Assembly (NCBI GenBank): GCA_016650315.1
Contig: JAENVZ010000194.1
Span: 1-16,133, forward strand
DNA: 16,133 bases
DNA from: Alphaproteobacteria bacterium
Lineage (GTDB): Bacteria > Pseudomonadota > Alphaproteobacteria > Sphingomonadales > Sphingomonadaceae
Reading direction: 5' to 3'
The notes under the pieces were generated by a model. It was not told the DNA's origin. It saw only the letters and a program-made list of their open reading frames with translations, and did not search any database. Below are positions 1-7,261 of the stretch, one piece after another (position 1 is the stretch's first letter; the number at the start of each line of letters is the position of its first letter). Made by a program: the position numbers and the translations under genes.

Positions 1-106
1 CCCAGGCCAGCGCAAAGGCCAAGGGCAGGCTGACCGCCACCGCCACGCCGCTCACCTTGAGCGAAAGGGCAATGATGTCCCAATCGTCCGGTGCAAGCAA
101 CGTCAT
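1..106 (-). CDS. modB: Molybdate ABC transporter permease ModB (N-terminal fragment)
   Basis: Only the first 35 codons are in the window; the frame runs off the left edge. The peptide begins MTLLAPDDWDIIALSLKVSG and continues into a hydrophobic stretch. This matches the start of ModB permeases, where an LSLKVS-type motif precedes the first membrane helix. ModB forms the inner-membrane channel of the ModABC molybdate importer. Its ATG (106-104) overlaps the modA stop as ATGA, so the two are probably translationally coupled and share one transcript. ModC would be expected further left. The call rests on this short N-terminus plus its position directly after modA. Confidence 0.85.
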   Translation of the reverse strand, partial: MTLLAPDDWDIIALSLKVSGVAVAVSLPLAFALAW

Positions 107-879
107 CGCGCTGCCGATGCAAAGCCATAGCGGGCGAAAATAGCTCTGCCCTGACGCGAGATCAGGAACGCTCGGAACGCTGCCGCATCGGGACTGCTTG
201 CGGTTTTCAGTAACGCGACCGAATAGGTGATCGGCGGGTGGCTGTCGTCAGGAAACGCACCGATGACCATGACCTTGCGTGATGCCCGCGCGTCGGTGGC
301 ATAAACAATGCCAAACGGCGCCGCTCCACGTTCGACCAGCGCCAGCGCCGCGCGCACATTTTCAGCGCGCGCCAATCTGGGTTCGACACTGTTCCACACA
401 TCAAGGGACATCAGCGCCGCCTTGCCATATTTACCAGCTGGCACGGCATCAGGATCGGCCATCGCCAATCGGCCTTTTCCCAGCAGCCGCGCCAAAGGAA
501 AGCCTTTGCGGATCGCCACCTTTGCTCGCATCCCTGCCGGAGCGATCAGCACCAGCCGGTTGGCGAGAAAGGACAAGCGCGTTTCCGGGCGAATCAACCC
601 TTTTTCCGCAAGCCGATCCATCCAGAATTCATCCGCGGAAATGAAAATATCCGCCGCTGCGCCTGCCTCGATTTGCCGCGCCAGGGCCGATGATGCGGCA
701 AAGGACAGCACTGGCTTTTCATGTCCTTTCGCCACCCATGCCGCCGCCGCCGCCGTCAGGGATTCCTGCAGACTGGCCGCCGCCAGCACCAGGGGAGGCC
801 GTTCACCCGCGACAACTGGCGAAAGCGCTATACAGAACAGCGCCATCGCCGACAGCAGATATTTCACGATCCGAATCAC
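103..879 (-). CDS. modA: Periplasmic molybdate-binding protein ModA
   Basis: This is the substrate-binding subunit of the molybdate/tungstate ABC importer, about 258 residues and a usual ModA length. The N-terminus is a Sec signal peptide (KYLLSAMALFCIALSPVVAG), followed by the family pattern LAAASLQESL, then FAASSALARQIEAGAAADIF and ISADEFWMDRL. Those segments carry the Ser and Ala residues that hold the oxyanion. The open frame extends back to a GTG at 930, but that extension runs through a ModE-box palindrome (894-917) and adds nothing typical of ModA. I therefore prefer GTG at 879, with GGGGA just upstream; GTG at 867 is an alternative. The gene lies between modE and modB on the same strand. 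Family call firm, start codon uncertain. Confidence 0.92.
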   Translation of the reverse strand: MIRIVKYLLSAMALFCIALSPVVAGERPPLVLAAASLQESLTAAAAAWVAKGHEKPVLSFAASSALARQIEAGAAADIFISADEFWMDRLAEKGLIRPETRLSFLANRLVLIAPAGMRAKVAIRKGFPLARLLGKGRLAMADPDAVPAGKYGKAALMSLDVWNSVEPRLARAENVRAALALVERGAAPFGIVYATDARASRKVMVIGAFPDDSHPPITYSVALLKTASSPDAAAFRAFLISRQGRAIFARYGFASAAR

Positions 880-893
880 ACACTTCCCCGTTC

Positions 894-917
894 CACTATA
901 TTTCAACGTATATAGCG
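894..917 (-). promoter_or_regulatory. ModE-box-like operator upstream of modA
   Basis: Read on the minus strand the site is CGCTATAT, an 8-base spacer ACGTTGAA, then ATATAGTG. The two 8-base arms match at 7 of 8 positions as an inverted repeat. This geometry and the CGNTATAT core resemble the known ModE operator, in which molybdate-bound ModE represses modABC. The site ends about 15 bases before the preferred modA start, where a repressor would block a promoter, and a TATAGT (899-894) inside it could serve as the -10. The adjacent modE-like gene is the obvious candidate regulator. Operator identity is inferred from sequence resemblance. Confidence 0.7.
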
Positions 918-930
918 AAACGGGGAACAC

Positions 931-1323
931 TCAACTATCAGGGCGCTCCTGCCGGAACGGCAATGGTTTGGGTCGCAACTCGGTTAAAAGACCATCAAGG
1001 GGCGGACCTTGCGCAGCATCGGCACAACATCGTTCCAGTCCGCGATAGCCCTGTAATATTGCCGTCCCAAGCGGCGACAGCCGCGCGCCGCCGCCATGAC
1101 TGCCCCCTGCGGAGGTTTCAACCAGTGGCGCGCGCCAGCACCGGTTCATGACATCGACCAACAGCCATGTGCGCCTGTAGCTCATGCCCAGCGCTCGTCC
1201 GGCGGCCGAAATGGATCCTTCTTTCGCAATGGCTTCCAGAAGGTCGGCCTTGCCCGGCCCCATGGCGATTTCGTCGTGACAATAGATCTGTATCTTGATC
1301 TTCAGCGGACCATCCTGAATCAT
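931..1323 (-). CDS. ModE-like winged-helix regulator (DNA-binding domain only)
   Basis: This 130-residue protein matches the N-terminal winged helix-turn-helix domain of ModE. It has the hallmark run MGPGKADLLEAI, then EGSISAAGRALGMSYRRTWL for the helix-turn-helix, then LVDVMNR and a glycine-rich wing (SAGGSHGGGARLSPLG). Full-length ModE is about 260 residues with two C-terminal molybdate-binding (molbindin) domains. These are absent here, the stop being clean and followed at once by the modA region. The ATG at 1323 has a strong Shine-Dalgarno (GGGAGGG) about six bases upstream, which supports this start. It lies 25 bases after the Mth938-family gene and may be co-transcribed with secDF. It probably binds the box at 894-917; how it senses molybdate is unclear. 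Confidence 0.88.
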   Translation of the reverse strand: MIQDGPLKIKIQIYCHDEIAMGPGKADLLEAIAKEGSISAAGRALGMSYRRTWLLVDVMNRCWRAPLVETSAGGSHGGGARLSPLGTAILQGYRGLERCCADAAQGPPLDGLLTELRPKPLPFRQERPDS

Positions 1324-1348
1324 GCCGCCCTCCCGTCATACCGGCCAA

Positions 1349-1726
1349 TCACAAGGGCAGGAACGCCCCGACAATCCAGCGCTCTTCGGCCCGTAATACG
1401 CCCCATGCCCGGGCGGCAGCACGGCTGTCCATCGCCTCTACCCCTATGCCCCGCTCTTCCATCGAACGGACAAAGGCGCGGGAGGGATGGACCAGCGCGC
1501 CCCCCGTACCCAGCAGCAGGAATTCCGGGATCGGGTCAAGCGCGATCAGATCTGCAATATCCGCAATGCCCAAGTTTTCGACTGGCGGCGCGTTCCAGGG
1601 AACGGCCCGATCCGGTGTCAGCATCAGGCCATCAGGAAAGACTGTATCATGCACGCGAAACCCGGCCCCCGAAAAGCCGGTAATGACCGGCCCCGGCGCG
1701 TCGGGATCACGATGCAATTCCATCAT
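1349..1726 (-). CDS. Mth938/NDUFAF3-family (DUF498) protein
   Basis: A 125-residue soluble protein of the Mth938 domain family, which includes the mitochondrial complex I assembly factor NDUFAF3. Recognisable parts are the N-terminal ITGFSGAGFRVHD, the central EFLLLGTGGALVHPSR with the glycine-rich turn characteristic of this fold, and a C-terminal MDSRAAARAWGVLRAEERW. No catalytic motif or membrane segment is seen. The ATG overlaps the secF stop (ATGA), so translation is probably coupled to secF. Pairing with secDF is recurrent in alphaproteobacteria, which suggests a role in membrane-protein biogenesis or respiratory complex assembly. That role is inference; the biochemical function in bacteria is not established. 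Confidence 0.88.
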   Translation of the reverse strand: MMELHRDPDAPGPVITGFSGAGFRVHDTVFPDGLMLTPDRAVPWNAPPVENLGIADIADLIALDPIPEFLLLGTGGALVHPSRAFVRSMEERGIGVEAMDSRAAARAWGVLRAEERWIVGAFLPL

Positions 1727-2700
1727 TGATCGCCCATGGGCTCCGCGCGGCCAATCCGTTCCGCACCCACCGCCGGCCCCGTTTCCTTGGGCACGAAGCT
1801 ATGCGGTCCGACCTTGGCCCATACCAATATGGGTGCGGCCATATAGACCGACGAATAGGTGCCGATGAAAATGCCAAGCAGCATTGCAGCAGTGAAGCCG
1901 AAAATCACTTCGGGTCCCCATATCAGCAGCGCGGCCAGCGCAACGATCATGGTGAGCGAAGTCATGATCGTCCGGGCCAGCGTTTCATTGACCGACAGAT
2001 CCAGGATCGGCACGATCTCCATCTTGCGGTATTTACGCAAATTCTCCCGAATGCGGTCATAGACGACGATGGTATCGTTGAGCGAATAGCCGATGATGGT
2101 CAGAACGGCGGCAACGATATTGAGGTCGAATTCAAGCTGCGTCAGGGCAAAAAAGCCGAAAGTCAGCGACACGTCATGCAGCAATGCGAACAGCGCGCCG
2201 ACGCCGAACTGCCATTCGAAGCGGAACCAGATATAGATGGAAATGGCGATCATCGCGAACAGCATGGCATAAGCGCCCGTGCGAAACAGTTCGCCCGACA
2301 CCTTGCCCGACACCGCATCGACGCTGCCGAATTTCGCGCCGGGATAGCCGGTGCTCACTGCTTTTTTAAGCGCGATGGCCGCCTTGTTCGAAGCGCCCTC
2401 CCCACCTTGCGGCAAGGGGGTACGGATGGTCACGTCATTGGGTCCACCGAATTGCTGGATCGTGGTATCGCCAAGGCCAAGCGCACCGACCCGCTTGCGC
2501 AGATCATCCAGATTGGGTGGTTGCTGGAATGTGACGCGCACCATCTGACCGCCGACGAAATCGACGCCAAGGTTGAGGCCCCTGACCGCAACCAGCGCGA
2601 TGGATGCTGCGATCATTAAAAAGCTGATCGCCATGGCGACATTTCGCCATTTCAGAAAGCCGATATTGGTGTTTTCCGGGACAAGTTTCAAAAGTCGCAT
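1723..2700 (-). CDS. secF: Protein translocase subunit SecF
   Basis: SecF is an inner-membrane subunit of the SecDF-YajC accessory complex, which uses proton motive force to pull secreted proteins through SecYEG. At 325 residues it has the usual SecF length. It shows a first membrane helix (about 19-38), the GVDFVGG motif (45-51) that opens the periplasmic domain, and a C-terminal cluster of five helices. The signature YSLNDTIVVYDRIRE (205-219) is present, including the conserved Asp of the proton path. A GAGGAAG Shine-Dalgarno precedes the ATG. It lies 16 bases after secD and overlaps the following Mth938-family gene by four bases, indicating one transcript. Confidence 0.98.
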   Translation of the reverse strand: MRLLKLVPENTNIGFLKWRNVAMAISFLMIAASIALVAVRGLNLGVDFVGGQMVRVTFQQPPNLDDLRKRVGALGLGDTTIQQFGGPNDVTIRTPLPQGGEGASNKAAIALKKAVSTGYPGAKFGSVDAVSGKVSGELFRTGAYAMLFAMIAISIYIWFRFEWQFGVGALFALLHDVSLTFGFFALTQLEFDLNIVAAVLTIIGYSLNDTIVVYDRIRENLRKYRKMEIVPILDLSVNETLARTIMTSLTMIVALAALLIWGPEVIFGFTAAMLLGIFIGTYSSVYMAAPILVWAKVGPHSFVPKETGPAVGAERIGRAEPMGDQ

Positions 2701-2716
2701 GGTCTTCCTCGCCCCC

Positions 2717-4315
2717 TTATATCACAAGCTGCGTAGGCCGCTTGCGCAACCAGAAACTGACCAGCATCCGCGACACGGTGACCGCGGTGAATACGCTGGT
2801 GATGATGCCGATGACCAGCACCACGGCAAAACCCCGCACCGGACCAGAACCGAAATAAAACATCAGCACAGCGGCGATGACATTGGTGATATTGGCGTCG
2901 AAAATAGCGCGGCTGGCTTCCTTGTAGCCCACTTCAATGGTCTGGATGATGCCGCGCCCTCGCCGCTGCTCCTCGCGGATGCGTTCGTTGATCAGCACGT
3001 TCGCATCGACCGCCGCGCCAACGGTGAGCACAAAGCCCGCAATACCCGGCAACGTCAACGTGGCGTTAAAAATCGCCATAATGCCAATAATCAGCAATAT
3101 GTTGATGATCAGCGCGATGTTCGCATAAACGCCAAAGCGGCCATAGGTCACGATCATGAAGATCAGCACCGCGATCGTTGCGATCATGCAGGCAAGTACG
3201 CCCTTGCGGATCGAGTCTGCGCCAAGATCCGGTCCGACCGTGCGTTCCTCCACCACCGTCAACCCGACAGGCAGCTTGCCCGAACGCAGCGCGATGGATA
3301 ACTCGTTGGCGCTTGCGACAGTGAAGCTGCCCGAAATCTGGGCCGACCCGCCCAATATGGGTTCATTGATATTGGGCGCCGACAACACCGTGCCGTCCAG
3401 TATGATAGCAAACGGACGGTTGACGTTCTCGGTCGTCACGCGCGCGAATTTGCGTCCCCCTGCGCCATCGAAGCGGATATTGACCACCGCTTCATTCGTC
3501 TGCTGATCATAGCCTTGCTGCGCGTCGATCAGCTGGTCGCCGCTGATCATCACCTGCCGCTTGACCGCGATGACGGGTATGCCCGAAGAATTGGTGGGAT
3601 AAGGCAGGATTTCGCTGCCAACCGGCGCGCGACCCTGCGCCATTTCGGCGGGATCGGCAGTGACGTCCACAAGCTTGAATTCCAGCTTCGCCGTCTTGCC
3701 AAGCAAGGATTTCAACGCTTCTGGATTCTGAAGGCCCGGCACCTGAACCACAATCCGGTTCGCACCCTGGCGAATGATCGTGGGTTCCTTGGTCCCCATT
3801 TCGTCGATACGCTTGCGGATCACCTCAGTCGCCACTTCCATGGCGCTTTCGACTGCGGCATCCAGACCGAAAGCGGTTGGCGTCATCACGACGGTGCTGC
3901 TGTCGACGACAGCCACATCCCAATCGCGCTTGCCCGTCATGCCTGCGCCTTGCGTCAGAGAACGAATGCGTTCGACCGCTGCATCGACCTGCGCGCCATC
4001 CCGTACCATGAAGGACAGTTTACCTTCACGGCGCGAAATATCGCCGATGGAAATCTTTGGATCGCCCCGGCGCATTTCGGTGCGCAGGGTTTCTTCCATA
4101 TTTTCCAGCCGCTGCTTGGCGACGTCATTCGTATCCGCTTCCAGAAGGATATGACTGCCGCCCGACAGATCGAGTCCCAGGTTGATTCGCGCCTGCATGG
4201 CCGATGGCAATCGGTTGACCAGCGTATCGGGCAGGAAACTCGGAATGGAATAAAGGACGCCGACAACAAGCGTCAGCGTAACCAACCATATCTTCCAGCG
4301 GGGAAAATCAAGCAT
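2717..4315 (-). CDS. secD: Protein translocase subunit SecD
   Basis: This 532-residue inner-membrane protein is the larger half of SecDF and acts with SecF and YajC in late protein export. One N-terminal helix (about 9-29) is followed by NLGLDLSGGSH (45-55), a large periplasmic domain, then TVGPDLGADSIRKG (359-372), which leads into the C-terminal helix bundle. The helix IV signature GAAVDANVLINERIREE (433-449) is intact, including the proton-path Asp. Length and motifs match a standard alphaproteobacterial SecD. The gene begins six bases after the yajC stop and precedes secF. The ATG at 4315 has only a weak Shine-Dalgarno, so coupling to yajC translation is likely. Confidence 0.98.
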   Translation of the reverse strand: MLDFPRWKIWLVTLTLVVGVLYSIPSFLPDTLVNRLPSAMQARINLGLDLSGGSHILLEADTNDVAKQRLENMEETLRTEMRRGDPKISIGDISRREGKLSFMVRDGAQVDAAVERIRSLTQGAGMTGKRDWDVAVVDSSTVVMTPTAFGLDAAVESAMEVATEVIRKRIDEMGTKEPTIIRQGANRIVVQVPGLQNPEALKSLLGKTAKLEFKLVDVTADPAEMAQGRAPVGSEILPYPTNSSGIPVIAVKRQVMISGDQLIDAQQGYDQQTNEAVVNIRFDGAGGRKFARVTTENVNRPFAIILDGTVLSAPNINEPILGGSAQISGSFTVASANELSIALRSGKLPVGLTVVEERTVGPDLGADSIRKGVLACMIATIAVLIFMIVTYGRFGVYANIALIINILLIIGIMAIFNATLTLPGIAGFVLTVGAAVDANVLINERIREEQRRGRGIIQTIEVGYKEASRAIFDANITNVIAAVLMFYFGSGPVRGFAVVLVIGIITSVFTAVTVSRMLVSFWLRKRPTQLVI

Positions 4316-4321
4316 GGTGGA

Positions 4322-4660
4322 TTAATCGTTCGCCGGCTTGACGCTGCCCGGCTGGACAACATCGGACAGCGTCGATTTGACGACCTTCACCTTGACGCCC
4401 ACAGCGATTTCGACGTCGGCATAGGTTTCGTCAACGCGCAAAACCTTGCCAACCAGACCGCCTGCGGTGATGATCTGATCGCCCTTCTTCACTGATGCGA
4501 TCGTCGCGCGATGGTCCTTCATTTTTTTCTGCTGCGGACGGATCAGCAGGAAATAGAAGACCACGAAAATCAGGACGAGCGGCAACATCTGAACAATGAA
4601 GCTCGCGCCACCGGCACCGGCTGCACCACTGGTCTGGGCAAAGGCAGAAGATATGAACAT
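4322..4660 (-). CDS. yajC: Preprotein translocase subunit YajC
   Basis: YajC is a small single-span inner-membrane partner of SecDF. The sequence shows a short N-terminal segment (MFISSAFAQT), a glycine/alanine linker, one membrane helix (about 20-40), then the family signature RPQQKKMKDH (41-50). A KKGDQIITAGGLVGKV cytoplasmic domain follows. An open frame extends upstream to 4714, but the family begins at the MFISSAFAQ methionine, so I place the start at 4660, giving 112 residues. It is first in the chain yajC-secD-secF, with about 180 bases separating it from the divergent tRNA-Pro; the operon promoter should lie in that gap. Confidence 0.96.
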   Translation of the reverse strand: MFISSAFAQTSGAAGAGGASFIVQMLPLVLIFVVFYFLLIRPQQKKMKDHRATIASVKKGDQIITAGGLVGKVLRVDETYADVEIAVGVKVKVVKSTLSDVVQPGSVKPAND

Positions 4661-4839
4661 GAAAAGTGTCTCGATTCCGAAGGGAACTGGTTTATGGATT
4701 TCGCCCAATAGCAAGGGCGGGCGGCTATCACAAACAAGAACGGTAACGCAACCTGATAAGGGGGATCACAAAATTCCGACACAGGCCGCCATCGCTCTTG
4801 CAACACTGCGCTGATCGGCCTAAACGCCGCCCCTCTGGT
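4661..4839. other. Divergent intergenic region between yajC and tRNA-Pro
   Basis: These 179 bases separate the leftward yajC-secDF transcript from the rightward tRNA gene and must hold promoters for both. I see no coding potential of note; the open frames crossing it are extensions of yajC or antisense to the tRNA. On the minus strand I could not pick a convincing -35/-10 pair for yajC. The plus-strand tRNA promoter candidate is listed separately. Confidence 0.6.
4798..4826 (+). promoter_or_regulatory. Candidate promoter of tRNA-Pro
   Basis: TTGCAA (4798-4803) resembles a -35 box. It is followed after 16-17 bases by CTAAAC/TAAACG, a weak -10, ending 14-15 bases before the mature tRNA 5' end at 4840. 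Transcription would start near 4832, leaving a 5' leader of about eight bases for RNase P. The -10 match is poor, so the position relative to the tRNA is the main support. Confidence 0.35.
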
Positions 4840-4916
<77 letters not shown>

Positions 4917-4978
4917 AATATTTTTCCCTGCTTTGCCAATGGCATGAATCGACCCAAACCACGCAGGAATCTTGATCC

Positions 4979-5959
4979 ATGACCTACCGCCAGCCAGCCG
5001 AATGGGCCAGCCATGACTGGGTATGGATCGGCTTTCCCAGCAATCCCGCCGAATGGCCCGATGCGTTCGATAACGCCCGCCAACAGATAGCAGCATTTGC
5101 CAACGCCGTGTATGCGGGCGGCAAGGGCGAGGAAGTACGCCTTGTCGCGGCGGACGCCGCCTCCGCCGATGCCGCGCGCGCGTTGGTCGATGACGGGGTC
5201 ATCGTCCAGACATTGCCCTTTGGCGACGTCTGGCTGCGCGATACCGGGCCGATCGCGTTGAAGAACGGCGATGCACGCGCACTCGCCGATTTCGACTTCA
5301 ATGGTTGGGGGGGCAGCTATGACATGCCCGGTGACAGGGATATTGGCGCACTGCTGGCTGCGCAGACGGACCTTCCCTGCGCGAAGAACCACTGGATATT
5401 CGAGGGCGGTGCGGTTGATACCGACGGCACCGGCCTTGCCGTCACCACCGAACAATGTCTGCTCAACCCCAATCGCAATCCGACACTCGACCGGCGCAAG
5501 ATCGAAACGCTGCTGGCGGGCAGCCTTGGCTATAGTGACATTCTCTGGTTGGGCGATGGATTGATCAATGACCATACCGACGGCCATGTCGACAATCTGG
5601 CGCGCTTTGTCGGCAAAGGGTTGCTCGCCCTTCCTGACCCTGCAGGCGATGACGATCCCAACACGGCGATCTACGCCGACGCCAAGGCACGCGCCCGCGC
5701 TTTCGGACTGGAAGTCGTTCCCATGCCTTCCCCCGGTCTTGTCCGGCGCGACGGCGATATCGTTCCGGCCAGCTATATGAATTTCTACATCGGCAATGCT
5801 GCCGTGGTCGTGCCCCTTTACGGGCAGCCCAATGACCAGGCCGCGCTTGATGCGTTAAAGCCCTTTTTTCCCGGACGAGAGGTTGTCGGCTTGATGAGCG
5901 ACGCCATTTTGACCGGCGGCGGCAGTTTTCACTGCATCAGCCAGCATATGCCGATCTGA
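4979..5959 (+). CDS. aguA: Agmatine deiminase AguA
   Basis: AguA hydrolyses agmatine to N-carbamoylputrescine and ammonia, in the cytoplasm. The 326-residue protein shows the guanidine-modifying (peptidyl-arginine deiminase-like) motifs in order. These are WLRDTGP (85-91), EGGAVDTDG (142-150), DHTDGHVDN (198-206) with the catalytic His, and a C-terminal [10 protein letters not shown] with the nucleophilic Cys at 319. It is slightly shorter than many AguA proteins but complete in motifs. An AGGAA lies about ten bases before the ATG. The stop is two bases from the next gene, and aguB follows one gene later, so the locus carries both agmatine-to-putrescine steps. No arginine decarboxylase to supply agmatine is in the window. 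Confidence 0.95.
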   Translation: MTYRQPAEWASHDWVWIGFPSNPAEWPDAFDNARQQIAAFANAVYAGGKGEEVRLVAADAASADAARALVDDGVIVQTLPFGDVWLRDTGPIALKNGDARALADFDFNGWGGSYDMPGDRDIGALLAAQTDLPCAKNHWIFEGGAVDTDGTGLAVTTEQCLLNPNRNPTLDRRKIETLLAGSLGYSDILWLGDGLINDHTDGHVDNLARFVGKGLLALPDPAGDDDPNTAIYADAKARARAFGLEVVPMPSPGLVRRDGDIVPASYMNFYIGNAAVVVPLYGQPNDQAALDALKPFFPGREVVGLMSDAILTGGGSFHCISQHMPI

Positions 5960-5961
5960 CC

Positions 5962-6312
5962 ATGGCAGAATTCCTGGTCCGCACCCTTTTATCAGGCCTG
6001 ATCGTCGCGGCGGTGGCCCTGATCGCACGCAAGAACCCCGCGGCGGGCGCGCTCATCATGTCGCTGCCCTTGCTGTCCATTCTTGCCATGATCTGGTTGT
6101 GGCATGACACGGGCGACAGGATGCGCCTTGCCGATCATGCCGAAGCGACATTCTTCTATGTCCTGCCGACCTTGCCGATGTTTCTGCTGTTGCCGTGGAT
6201 GCTGCGCCATGGGCTGAATGTCTGGGTGGCATTACTGCTGGGTTGTGCGCTGACTTTTCTGCTCTATCTGGTTACTATCGCCATCGCCGCGCGTTTTGGC
6301 ATCCGGTTATAA
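5962..6312 (+). CDS. Small DUF3147-like four-helix membrane protein
   Basis: A 116-residue protein that is almost entirely hydrophobic, with four likely membrane helices (about 4-22, 30-48, 65-82 and 86-112). The segment ARKNPAAGALIMSLPLLSIL and the LPTLPMFLLLPWMLRHGLN stretch resemble the DUF3147 family as I remember it; I have no known function for that family. The start is two bases after aguA and the stop eight bases before aguB, so it is co-transcribed with, and sits between, two successive enzymes of one pathway. A transport or membrane-anchoring role linked to agmatine or putrescine is possible but purely contextual. Confidence 0.8.
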   Translation: MAEFLVRTLLSGLIVAAVALIARKNPAAGALIMSLPLLSILAMIWLWHDTGDRMRLADHAEATFFYVLPTLPMFLLLPWMLRHGLNVWVALLLGCALTFLLYLVTIAIAARFGIRL

Positions 6313-6320
6313 GGTTGGTC

Positions 6321-7169
6321 ATGGCCCAGGTAACAGTCGCTGCTCTGCAACTCGCCCTTTCCGATGATGTGGACGACAATATCGCCGCTGTCTCTACGCT
6401 GGTGCGTCAGGCCGCTGCGCGCGGCGCGAAGATCGTGCTGCCGCCCGAATTGTTCGAAGGGCCCTATTTCTGCAAGGTTGAGGATGAAGCTCTGTTCGCC
6501 AGAGCTCGGCCAGTTGGCGAACATCCCGCCGTGCTGGCGATGCAAACGCTGGCGGCGGAATTGGGCATCTATATCCCCACCAGCTTTTTCGAACGCGATG
6601 GCCAGCATCATTATAATGCGCTCGCCATGATTGATGACGCGGGCGAAATCATGGGCGTCTATCGCAAGAGCCACATTCCCGATGGCCCCGGTTATGAGGA
6701 AAAATATTATTTCCGACCGGGCAATACGGGCTTCAAGGTTTGGAAAACCCGATACGGCACCATCGGCGTCGGCAAATGCTGGGATCAATGGTATCCTGAA
6801 ACGGCACGGATCATGGCGCTGATGGGCGCCGAAATGCTTTTTTTTCCAACCGCGATCGGGTCAGAACCCTATGATGCGGAATTGGATACCAGCCGCATGT
6901 GGCGGCGCGCGATGGTCGGTCATGCCGTATCCAACGTCATGCCGGTGGTCGCCGCCAATCGTATCGGCGATGAAGACGGCCAACGTTTCTATGGCCACAG
7001 TTTCATAACCGACGAATGGGGCGATCTGGTTTCAGAAGTTGGCGCGCAGGACACAGGCGCGCTGGTTGCCACGATCGACCTGGACCGTGCGCGCAGGCAT
7101 CGAGCCGGCATGGGATTTTTCCGGGACCGGCGGCCTGATCTTTACGGCCGGCTGACGCAGGATATTTGA
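6321..7169 (+). CDS. aguB: N-carbamoylputrescine amidase AguB
   Basis: This nitrilase-superfamily amidase hydrolyses N-carbamoylputrescine to putrescine, carbon dioxide and ammonia. The 282-residue protein has the Glu-Lys-Cys triad: Glu43 in LPPELFEGPYF, Lys116 in YRKSHIPDGPGY, and Cys153 in GKCWDQWYPE. The downstream PTAIGSEPYD and DTSRMWRRAM runs are typical of AguB and separate it from general omega-amidases. The open frame extends upstream to 6195 inside the previous gene; the MAQVTVAALQ start at 6321 fits the family. The residue before the catalytic Cys is Lys, where I expect Ile or Val. Third gene of the aguA cluster. Confidence 0.95.
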   Translation: MAQVTVAALQLALSDDVDDNIAAVSTLVRQAAARGAKIVLPPELFEGPYFCKVEDEALFARARPVGEHPAVLAMQTLAAELGIYIPTSFFERDGQHHYNALAMIDDAGEIMGVYRKSHIPDGPGYEEKYYFRPGNTGFKVWKTRYGTIGVGKCWDQWYPETARIMALMGAEMLFFPTAIGSEPYDAELDTSRMWRRAMVGHAVSNVMPVVAANRIGDEDGQRFYGHSFITDEWGDLVSEVGAQDTGALVATIDLDRARRHRAGMGFFRDRRPDLYGRLTQDI

Positions 7170-7224
7170 AGGCAGATACAAAGCGGATAGAGGCACACGG
7201 TATAACTTTCGCTACGCCGTGACT

Positions 7225-7252
7225 TTGCTCTGTCATTCACCCGACCTATAGA
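7225..7252 (+). promoter_or_regulatory. Candidate promoter for the carboxynorspermidine synthase gene
   Basis: TTGCTC (7225-7230), a 16-base spacer and TATAGA (7247-7252) form a plausible sigma-70 type promoter in the 124-base gap after aguB. Transcription would start around 7259-7262, at or just before an ATG (7262) that opens an 11-codon frame. No clear terminator is visible after aguB, so read-through from the agu cluster is also possible. Confidence 0.45.
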
Positions 7253-7261
7253 GACACGTTA

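Noticed and set aside
880-930. Longer ModA start at GTG 930
   Set aside because: The extra 17 codons run through the ModE-box palindrome and precede a normal signal peptide; the extension is unlikely to be translated.
1726-2619. Plus-strand frame of 297 codons opposite secF
   Set aside because: Shadow of secF; composition is rich in Arg, His and Asp with no recognisable domain, while secF is unmistakable.
4661-4714. Longer YajC start at 4714
   Set aside because: YajC proteins begin near the MFISSAFAQ methionine; the upstream 18 residues show no family similarity.
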